This document shows positions 5,690 through 10,970 of a stretch of DNA of 10,970 nt, one piece after another. Numbering within the stretch: the first letter of the stretch is position 1; every line of letters begins with the position of its first letter. The notes under the pieces were generated by a model. It had not been told where the DNA came from and searched no databases. It was given only the letters and a program-made list of their open reading frames with translations. The stretch is from contig CAKTFL010000031.1 in assembly GCA_934555855.1 (NCBI GenBank), positions 1 to 10,970 of the forward strand, written 5' to 3'. Source of the stretch: an uncultured Sphingomonas sp. (GTDB taxonomy: Bacteria > Pseudomonadota > Alphaproteobacteria > Sphingomonadales > Sphingomonadaceae). The position numbers and the translations under genes were made by a program.

Positions 5690-6033
5690 TGGGAACTGTC
5701 ACCCCATTCCCGACTGGTCCGGCGCGGGCGGGCCAGGTCGGGTTCGAACGGACCGAGCTGACGCGCATCCTGGACCTTTACGGGCGGATGGTCGCGGCCG
5801 GGCATTGGCGGGATTACGCCATGGACCTGGGTCGTGACGCCGCCGTGTTCGCCGCCTTTCGCCGGACGGCGGAGCGGCCCGAATACCGGATCGAGAAGCG
5901 CCCCGCACTACGAAATCGCCAGGGCATGTGGGCGCTGCTGGGCGAACACGGGGCTGTCCTGAAGCGGGGGCATGAGCTGGGTCCCGTCCTGGCCCCGGTT
6001 GAGCGCCGCCTGCTCAAGCTGGTCGACGAATAG
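5689..6033 (+). CDS. DUF2794 family protein, function unknown
   Basis: A 114-residue soluble protein matching the alphaproteobacterial DUF2794 pattern: FERTELTRILDLYGRMVAAG (19-38), HWRDYAMD, VFAAFRRTAERPEYRIEKRP, then a Gly-containing turn and LKRGHELGPVL. No catalytic motif, signal peptide or membrane segment is evident. The start at 5689 is taken because the ATG overlaps the cysE stop by one base (TGATG) and because the conserved block begins soon after; the frame is open further upstream inside cysE but shows no likeness there. The overlap indicates translational coupling to cysE, so a link to cysteine or acetyl-CoA metabolism may be guessed, no more. Confidence 0.88.
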   Translation: MGTVTPFPTGPARAGQVGFERTELTRILDLYGRMVAAGHWRDYAMDLGRDAAVFAAFRRTAERPEYRIEKRPALRNRQGMWALLGEHGAVLKRGHELGPVLAPVERRLLKLVDE

Positions 6034-6136
6034 GCAAGGGGCCCGGACCGGAAGTCGTGATGGATCACACGAATGGCGCCTCCGACGGGAAGCGTCCCTT
6101 TTCGCAGCTCGCGCGACAGACCGCTGCGGGACGACT

Positions 6137-6155
6137 GGCTGGAATATGGCCAGCC
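6137..6155. terminator. Small hairpin downstream of the DUF2794 gene
   Basis: GGCTGG (6137-6142) and CCAGCC (6150-6155) form a 6-bp stem with a 7-base loop. It lies about 100 nt after the DUF2794 stop and has no T-run. A terminator role is possible, but the distance from the gene makes this weak. Confidence 0.3.
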
Positions 6156-6168
6156 GATCTGTCCACCC

Positions 6169-6210
6169 CTTGGCCGCCCACCCCGGCTTGCGCCGGGGCG
6201 GCGGTCCAAG
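6169..6210. repeat. Long palindromic hairpin (REP-like or terminator) between convergent genes
   Basis: Three nested stems pair: CTTGG (6169-6173) with CCAAG (6206-6210), CCGCC (6174-6178) with GGCGG (6200-6204), and CCCCGGC (6181-6187) with GCCGGGG (6192-6198), closed by loop TTGC. Only three bases are left unpaired in the stem. It begins 16 nt beyond the stop of the Thr/Ser-rich gene, between that gene and DUF2794. CCCCGGC-loop-GCCGGGG palindromes are frequent between genes in sphingomonads in my recollection. There is no T-run, so a dispersed palindromic repeat or a bidirectional transcription block are both possible. Confidence 0.6.
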
Positions 6211-6226
6211 CTGAGCGAATCAGAAC

Positions 6227-6778
6227 TTAGCGACGACGGCGCGAGCGGGCGCGCGTGCTGCGGCGCGACGAGTCCGCCTGCATACATTTGTCATACTGGC
6301 CCGCCTTGCAGACCGGATAGTTTGCCAGCGGAGCCGGAGCCGGGAACGCCTGGCCGGGGCTCATCGACCCGGACGTGTTGTTGGGGGGGGCATAGCCGCC
6401 GACCGGATCGCCGCCCGCCGCCGTGCCGCCCGAGGTTGCGCCGGTCGAGCCGGAGGTTGCGCCGGTCGGGTCCGCGCCGGTCGTCCCCGTTGCGGTGCCG
6501 CCCGCAGTACTGCCAGTTGTCTGGGTCGAATCCTGCGTCGACATGGTCGAGCTGTCCGCGCCCTGCTGCATGGTGCTGTCGGTCGGGCTGGACGTCGTGC
6601 CGTTCTGCATCGGCATGGTCGTCGAATCGGTCGGCGGGCTGGTGGGCGCCGTGGACTGAGGCGTCGAGTCCGTGGTCGGCACGCCCGCGCCGGGCGCGCC
6701 GGTGGTCGGCGACGTGCTGGTCTGGGCATAGACGGGAGCCGCGATGATGGCAGCCGCGGCGAGCAAGGTGAACTTCAT
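6227..6778 (-). CDS. Secreted Thr/Ser/Gly/Pro-rich low-complexity protein
   Basis: A 183-residue protein of unknown function. It starts with a clear signal peptide (MKFTLLAAAAIIAAPVYAQ, cleavage likely after A18). Residues 20-140 are low-complexity Thr, Ser, Gly, Pro and Asp with loose STDST and TGATSG repeats. A short conserved-looking end follows, YPVCKAGQYDKCMQ, with C157 and C165 that could form a disulfide, then an Arg-rich tail of about 12 residues. It is probably periplasmic, cell-surface or secreted. AAGGAG eight bases before the ATG is a strong ribosome site. The gene lies 63 nt downstream of phoB on the same strand with no obvious terminator between, so read-through from the pst-pho operon is possible. 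Coding DNA contains a run of eight G (6383-6390) and a 21-bp tandem repeat. Being a real gene is well supported; function is not. Confidence 0.82.
   Translation of the reverse strand: MKFTLLAAAAIIAAPVYAQTSTSPTTGAPGAGVPTTDSTPQSTAPTSPPTDSTTMPMQNGTTSSPTDSTMQQGADSSTMSTQDSTQTTGSTAGGTATGTTGADPTGATSGSTGATSGGTAAGGDPVGGYAPPNNTSGSMSPGQAFPAPAPLANYPVCKAGQYDKCMQADSSRRSTRARSRRRR
6432..6473. repeat. 21-bp tandem duplication inside the low-complexity gene
   Basis: GAGGTTGCGCCGGTCG occurs at 6432-6447 and again at 6453-6468, giving a 21-bp period (seven codons). It encodes the repeated TGATSG units. Such units can expand or contract in frame. Confidence 0.75.
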
Positions 6779-6841
6779 GGCGCTTTCTCCTTCAGGAGTT
6801 GTGGCGGCCGGCCAACGCCCGAAACGTCCGCTTGGGTCCCG

Positions 6842-7534
6842 TTACTCAACCGTATCGAGCGAATAGCCCGCCGAACGCACGGTGCGGATCAGGTCGGCGG
6901 TGCCGGGCAGGTTGATCGCCTTTCGCAGCCGCCGGATGTGAACGTCCACCGTCCGGCTCTCGATATCGCTGTCATGGCCCCATACCGCATCGAGCAGCCG
7001 CTCGCGCGAGAATACCCAGCCCGGATGCTCCAGGAAGTGACGGAGCAGCCTGAACTCCGTGGGGCCGAGCGGCACCACCTGTCCCGCGCGTCGGACCTTG
7101 TGACCGACCGTGTCCATCTCGATATCGGCAAAGGACAGGCTTTCGCCCGCCAGTGCCGGCCGCACGCGGCGCAGCACCGCGCCGACGCGCGCCACCAGCT
7201 CGCGCGGGGAAAAGGGCTTGGTGACATAATCGTCCGCGCCCGTTTCCAGCCCGCGCACGCGGTCCTCCTCCTCGCCGCGGGCGGTGAGCATGATGATCGG
7301 CACGTTCTGCGTCTCGGGCATTCGGCGCAGGCGGCGGCAAACCTCGATCCCCGACAGCCCCTCGATCATCCAGTCGAGCAGCACGATGTCGGGCGTCGCC
7401 TCCCGCGCGAGCAGGATCGCTTCCTCTCCGTCGACCGTCTGGCGCACTTCGAAATCCTCGCGGCGGAAATGCCACGCGACGAGTTCGGCAAGTGCCGCAT
7501 CGTCCTCGACCAGCAACATGCGGGCCTTGGCCAT
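6842..7534 (-). CDS. phoB: Phosphate regulon response regulator PhoB
   Basis: OmpR/PhoB-type response regulator, 230 residues, that binds Pho boxes when phosphorylated by PhoR under phosphate limitation. The receiver domain is residues 4-120: acidic pocket E10-D11-D12, phosphoacceptor D54 in VLLDWMIEGLSG, T84 in MLTARGEEEDRVRGLETGAD, K106 in YVTKPFSPREL. The winged-helix DNA-binding domain (about 130-228) has PLGPTEFRLLRHFLEHPG, VFSRERLLDAVWG and RTVDVHIRRLRKAI. This is diagnostic of PhoB rather than other OmpR-type regulators, and the operon context confirms it. The start is fixed by AAGGAGGA (7543-7550) eight bases before the ATG at 7534; that site is encoded in the last codons of phoU (QKED-stop). 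phoR is not adjacent downstream and may lie upstream of pstC. Confidence 0.96.
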   Translation of the reverse strand: MAKARMLLVEDDAALAELVAWHFRREDFEVRQTVDGEEAILLAREATPDIVLLDWMIEGLSGIEVCRRLRRMPETQNVPIIMLTARGEEEDRVRGLETGADDYVTKPFSPRELVARVGAVLRRVRPALAGESLSFADIEMDTVGHKVRRAGQVVPLGPTEFRLLRHFLEHPGWVFSRERLLDAVWGHDSDIESRTVDVHIRRLRKAINLPGTADLIRTVRSAGYSLDTVE

Positions 7535-7538
7535 GGAA

Positions 7539-8231
7539 TCAGTCCTCCTTTTGGGCGCGTTCGGCCATGCGGGTGCCGGCCGCGGCGAAATAGACCATCT
7601 CGGCAACATTGGTGGCGTGATCGCCCACCCGTTCCAGGTTCTTGGCGACGAACAGCAGGTGCGCGACCTGGCTGATCGTGCGTGGATTCTCGACCATGTG
7701 GGTCACCAACGTGCGAAAGATGCTGTCGTAGAAATCGTCCAGCGCGGTGTCGCGGCGCCGCACCTCCAGCGCCGCCTCCGCGTCGCGCGCGGCAAATGCG
7801 TCGAGCGCGTCATGAACCATCTCCTGCGCCATGCGGCCCATCGCGGGCAGGGTGGAGATGGGCTCGATCCGGTGATCGGATTCGATTTCCGGCACGCGGC
7901 GGGCGATGTTCTTCGCATAATCGCCGATCCGTTCCACCACGCCCGCGATCTTCAGCGCCGCGACCACCTCGCGCAGGTCGTCGGCCATCGGCGCGCGCAG
8001 CGCGATCAGGCGCACCGCCGCACGCTCCACATCCGCTTCATAGGCGTCGATCGCGCGGTCGGCGGCGGCGACCTGCTCCGCCAGCTGGATGTCACCACGC
8101 TGGAGCGCGGTCATGGCGAGGCCCACCGCCTGTTCGGCGAGGCCCCCCATCTGCGATATCATGCCGCGAAGCTGCCCGATCTCCTGGTCGAAGGCGGAGA
8201 CGGTGTGAGTGGTGGGGGTGCGTTCAGCCAT
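7539..8231 (-). CDS. phoU: Phosphate signalling accessory protein PhoU
   Basis: Cytoplasmic helical protein, 230 residues, that connects the Pst transporter to PhoR and keeps the Pho regulon off when phosphate is plentiful. It has two PhoU three-helix repeats with the family E-x3-D metal-binding motifs: [13 protein letters not shown] (E100, D104) and [14 protein letters not shown] (E200, D204). [21 protein letters not shown] is a typical N-terminus. The start at 8231 is chosen because it overlaps the pstB stop by eight bases (ATGGCTGA) and matches family length; the open frame extends upstream in pstB without likeness. The stop is four bases before phoB. Confidence 0.96.
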   Translation of the reverse strand: MAERTPTTHTVSAFDQEIGQLRGMISQMGGLAEQAVGLAMTALQRGDIQLAEQVAAADRAIDAYEADVERAAVRLIALRAPMADDLREVVAALKIAGVVERIGDYAKNIARRVPEIESDHRIEPISTLPAMGRMAQEMVHDALDAFAARDAEAALEVRRRDTALDDFYDSIFRTLVTHMVENPRTISQVAHLLFVAKNLERVGDHATNVAEMVYFAAAGTRMAERAQKED

Positions 8232-8982
8232 AGCGGCCCGTGATGTAATCCTTGGTGCTGGTCGCACGCGGATTGGTGAACAGGTCGGACGTGTCGCCAT
8301 ATTCGACGAGGCGGCCGAGGTGGAAAAAGGCGGTCCGCTGCGACACGCGCGCGGCCTGCTGCATGTTGTGCGTGACGATGGCGATCGCATAACGGCCGCG
8401 CAGCGCGCCGATCAGCTCCTCGATGCGCGCGGTCGCGATCGGGTCGAGCGCCGAACAGGGCTCGTCCATCAGGATCACTTCCGGGTCGACGGCGAGCGCG
8501 CGGGCGATGCACAGCCGCTGCTGCTGCCCGCCGGACAAGGCGATGCCGCTGTCGGACAGGCGATCCTTGACCTCCTCCCACAGCCCCGCGCGACGGAGCG
8601 ACGTCTCGACCACCGCATCCAGCTCGCCGCGCCCGCGTGCCAGGCCGTGGATGCGCGGCCCGTAGGCGACATTGTCGTAGATCGACTTGGGAAACGGGTT
8701 GGGTTTCTGGAACACCATCCCCACTCGCGCGCGCAGCTCGACCACGTCCATGTCGCGCGCATGGATGTCGCGCCCGTCCAGCCGGATCTCGCCCTCCACC
8801 CGCGCGCCGGGCACCGCGTCGGTCATGCGGTTGAGCGTTCGCAGCAGGGTCGACTTGCCACAGCCGGACGGGCCGATCAGCGCGGTGACGTGATCCGTGT
8901 CAATATCGATCGAAACGTCGTCCAGCGCACGGATCGTGCCGTAAAAGGCGCTGACGCCGCGAGCGGTGATCTTGACCGTCAT
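8224..8982 (-). CDS. pstB: Phosphate ABC transporter ATP-binding protein PstB
   Basis: ATPase that powers the PstSCAB phosphate importer at the inner face of the cytoplasmic membrane; 252 residues, the usual length. All ABC motifs are present: Walker [10 protein letters not shown] (37-45), Q-loop in [21 protein letters not shown] (Q92), signature [15 protein letters not shown] (149-163), Walker [14 protein letters not shown] (169-181) and switch His in IVTHNMQQA (H205). [15 protein letters not shown] is specific to PstB among ABC ATPases. The start [10 protein letters not shown] at 8982 overlaps the pstA stop by four bases (ATGA), and the stop overlaps phoU by eight, so pstA, pstB and phoU are translationally linked. 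Confidence 0.97.
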   Translation of the reverse strand: MTVKITARGVSAFYGTIRALDDVSIDIDTDHVTALIGPSGCGKSTLLRTLNRMTDAVPGARVEGEIRLDGRDIHARDMDVVELRARVGMVFQKPNPFPKSIYDNVAYGPRIHGLARGRGELDAVVETSLRRAGLWEEVKDRLSDSGIALSGGQQQRLCIARALAVDPEVILMDEPCSALDPIATARIEELIGALRGRYAIAIVTHNMQQAARVSQRTAFFHLGRLVEYGDTSDLFTNPRATSTKDYITGRYG

Positions 8983-10223
8983 GCCTGCCGCCCCGTTCGC
9001 GCGCGCCAGTATACCGCGGCGCTGTTCATCACGAGCAGAAAGGCGAGCAGCACGATGATCGCGGCCGAGGTCTTCTCGACGAAGCCGCGATCGATCTGGT
9101 CGGACCACAGGAATATCTGCACCGGCAGCGTCGTCGCCGGCCGGGTGAAGCCGCCCGGCGGCGCGGCGATGAAGGCGCGCATCCCGATCAGCAGCAGGGG
9201 AGCGGTTTCTCCCAGCGCGCGCGCACCGCCGATGATCGCGCCTGTCAGGATGCCCGGCATGGCGAGCGGCAGGACATGGTGAAAGACGACCTGAACCGGC
9301 GATGCTCCCACCCCCATTGCCGCCTCGCGGATCGAGGGCGGCACGCCGCGCACCGCACCGCGCACGGCGATCACGATCACCGGCAGCGTCATCAGCGCCA
9401 GCGTCAGGCCCCCGACCAGCGGCGCGGAGCGCGGCAGCCCCATCGTGCCCAGGAACAGCGCCAGGCCGAGCAACCCGAAGATGATCGACGGCACCGCCGC
9501 GAGATTGTTGATCGACACCTCGATCAGGTCGGTCAGCGCGTTACGGGGCGCGAACTCCTCGAGATAGATGGCGGCGGCGATGCCGGTCGGCAGCGCCAGC
9601 AGCAGCGTGACGGCCATCACCAGCAGCGACCCCTTCAACGCCCCCAATATGCCTGCCCTTGCCGGGTCGGTGGCGTCGGCGGAGCGGAAGAAATCGACGT
9701 TCGGTTCCCAATCCAGCGCAGGACGCAGCCTTTGCACCAGCGCCTCGCCGGTGGCGGCCCCGCCATGTTTGTACGCAATGTCGAGCGTGCTGGAAGCCGG
9801 CACGTAGATCACGAACGGCCGGGTAAGCAGCGCCGGCCGACGACGCAGGGCATCGCGCACCGTCAGCCAGGCCCCGTCCGACAGCAGGCGTGAGCCGCCC
9901 GGGCCATAGGCACGGTTGGCGGCGGCGATCACCGTTTCGTCCAGCCCCGCGCTGGCCAGCGCCAGGTCGCCGCCGCGCCCCTCTAGCCGCGCCGGCGTGA
10001 CCGGCAGGTGGCGCAGGTCGAGCGGCAGCGCGATCGTGGTGCGGACGAACCCCGCCGCGCCCTGGACGACGATGGTCACGAGCAGATAGGCGAGGCAGGC
10101 CAGCGCGATCACCACCGCGCCCTGGCAGGCGAGTCGGAAGCGTCGTTCGGCCGCGTGTCGACGCGCCAGGCGCCGGATGCCGGGGCGGGAAGTGCCGGGG
10201 CGGGGCAGGGTGCGGTCAGTCAT
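8979..10223 (-). CDS. pstA: Phosphate ABC transporter permease PstA with extended N-terminal region (DUF3333 type)
   Basis: Inner-membrane permease subunit of the phosphate importer. At 414 residues it is about 120 longer than E. coli PstA (296). After a basic N-terminus there is a membrane segment (about 32-53), then a long region to about 190 predicted to face the periplasm, which contains [10 protein letters not shown] and [15 protein letters not shown]; this arrangement matches the DUF3333 extension seen in alphaproteobacterial PstA. The permease domain follows from about 195 ([20 protein letters not shown]) with the cytoplasmic EAA loop [21 protein letters not shown] (299-319) that docks on PstB, and [20 protein letters not shown] typical of PstA. 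The start at 10223 overlaps the pstC stop by eight bases. Family call is very secure. Confidence 0.95.
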   Translation of the reverse strand: MTDRTLPRPGTSRPGIRRLARRHAAERRFRLACQGAVVIALACLAYLLVTIVVQGAAGFVRTTIALPLDLRHLPVTPARLEGRGGDLALASAGLDETVIAAANRAYGPGGSRLLSDGAWLTVRDALRRRPALLTRPFVIYVPASSTLDIAYKHGGAATGEALVQRLRPALDWEPNVDFFRSADATDPARAGILGALKGSLLVMAVTLLLALPTGIAAAIYLEEFAPRNALTDLIEVSINNLAAVPSIIFGLLGLALFLGTMGLPRSAPLVGGLTLALMTLPVIVIAVRGAVRGVPPSIREAAMGVGASPVQVVFHHVLPLAMPGILTGAIIGGARALGETAPLLLIGMRAFIAAPPGGFTRPATTLPVQIFLWSDQIDRGFVEKTSAAIIVLLAFLLVMNSAAVYWRARTGRQA

Positions 10224-10970
10224 AAGCCTGCCGATAGCGGCGCACGAGCGCCAGCGCCGCGACGTTAAGCAGCAGCGTCACGGCGAACAGGGTCAGCCCC
10301 AGGGCGAAGGCAGCAAGCGTCTTGGGGTCGCCGAACGTCGCTTCGCCGGTCAGCAGGTCGACGATCTGGCGTGTCACCGTGGTCGCGCTGGCAAAGGGAT
10401 TGGCGGTCAGGGTGGCGAGGGCAGAGGCGGCCATGACCACGATCATGGTCTCGCCGATGGCGCGGCTTATCGCGAGCAGGACACCCCCAGCAATGCCCGG
10501 CAGTGCCGCGGGGACGAGGACGTGGCGCACCGTCTCGGACGGGGTCGCGCCGAGCGCCAGGCTCGCCTCGCACAGCTCGGACGGCACGGCGGCGAGGCTG
10601 TCGTCCGCCACCGAGGATATGAACGGCACGATCATGATCCCCATCACCAGCCCCGCCGCCAGCGCGCTTTCGCCGGACGCGTCGGTCAGGCCCAGCGTCA
10701 GACCCAGCCGGCGCACCGCGGGCGCGACCGTCAGCGCGGCGAAATAGCCGTAGACGACCGTGGGAACGCCCGCGAGCACCTCCAAGGCGGGTTTCAGTAC
10801 CCGGCGGGTGGCGGGGGTGGCATATCGGGTCAGGTAGATCGCGCTCATCAGCCCCAGCGGCACGGCCACCGCCATCGCGATCACCGCGCCGATCAGGAAG
10901 GTACCCCAGAACAGCGGCACCGCGCCCAGCGTCCGGCCCGGCGCGTCCGGGTCGATGGTCTGCGGGCTCC
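10216..10970 (-). CDS. pstC: Phosphate ABC transporter permease PstC, C-terminal part (cut by window edge)
   Basis: Second permease subunit of the phosphate importer. About 250 C-terminal residues are present. The frame stays open to the right edge (16 more codons upstream of the GTG at 10920, including DPDAPGRTLGA), so 10920 is not the true start and the gene begins outside the window. Visible marks are LFWGTFLIGAV, PLGLMSAIYLTRYA, the PstC motif LKPALEVLAGVPTVVYGYFA, and the EAA loop CEASLALGATPSETVRHVLVP followed by AISRAIGETMIVVMAA. About five membrane segments can be seen. It is the most upstream of the five pst-pho genes in view. The operon promoter, any Pho box, and pstS or phoR would lie further right. 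Confidence 0.95.
   Translation of the reverse strand, partial: SPQTIDPDAPGRTLGAVPLFWGTFLIGAVIAMAVAVPLGLMSAIYLTRYATPATRRVLKPALEVLAGVPTVVYGYFAALTVAPAVRRLGLTLGLTDASGESALAAGLVMGIMIVPFISSVADDSLAAVPSELCEASLALGATPSETVRHVLVPAALPGIAGGVLLAISRAIGETMIVVMAASALATLTANPFASATTVTRQIVDLLTGEATFGDPKTLAAFALGLTLFAVTLLLNVAALALVRRYRQAYD

Noticed and set aside
8209..9282. Long plus-strand open frame (357 codons) opposite pstB and pstA
   Set aside because: It is antisense to clearly identified pst genes and has the Arg/His/Gln-rich composition of a GC shadow frame; no ribosome site or motif.
1..10970. Mobile element, CRISPR array, toxin-antitoxin or other new defence system
   Set aside because: No transposase, integrase, regularly spaced repeats or paired small toxin/antitoxin-like genes are seen; nearly all genes fall in well-known housekeeping families.

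Overview
The window looks like an ordinary chromosomal stretch of a high-GC alphaproteobacterium, most likely a sphingomonad (Sphingomonas or a relative). This rests on the strong GC bias, the style of the TonB-dependent receptor, the OxyR, PgsA and DUF2794 sequences, and the compact overlapping pst-pho operon. I see no insertion sequence, prophage, CRISPR array, tRNA or rRNA. I also see no convincing new defence or biosynthetic system. The points of interest are a shortened pgsA, a small unlisted membrane-protein gene, and regulatory DNA upstream of the receptor.

Layout. 1-673 (minus): N-terminal part of a TonB-dependent receptor that runs off the left edge. 674-1084: gene-free region with a LacI-type operator candidate, a hairpin in the receptor leader, and AT-rich CtrA-like elements before the next gene. 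1085-1264 (plus): a 59-residue tail-anchored membrane protein. 1330-2619 (minus): MFS transporter of the lysophospholipid-transporter type, ending against a shared stem-loop. 2771-3943 (plus): pgsA-moaD-moaE, tightly packed. 3989-4888 (minus): oxyR, convergent with moaE and divergent from cysE. 5012-6033 (plus): cysE and a DUF2794 gene joined by a TGATG overlap. 6034-6226: hairpin-rich convergent spacer. 6227-6778 (minus): secreted Thr/Ser/Gly/Pro-rich protein. 6842-10970 (minus): phoB, phoU, pstB, pstA and the 3' part of pstC, transcribed pstC to phoB.

How the genes work together. PstC, PstA and PstB are the membrane and ATPase parts of the high-affinity phosphate ABC importer. PhoU links transporter state to the sensor kinase, and PhoB is the response regulator of the Pho regulon. 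The sensor phoR and the binding protein pstS are not in view; phoR may lie upstream of pstC beyond the right edge. PgsA makes phosphatidylglycerol phosphate, and the divergent MFS gene resembles lysophospholipid importers, so 1330-3247 has a phospholipid theme. MoaD and MoaE form molybdopterin synthase. OxyR (peroxide sensor) is divergent from serine O-acetyltransferase, the first step of cysteine synthesis. That pairing is compatible with a redox and thiol link, but the link is inference.
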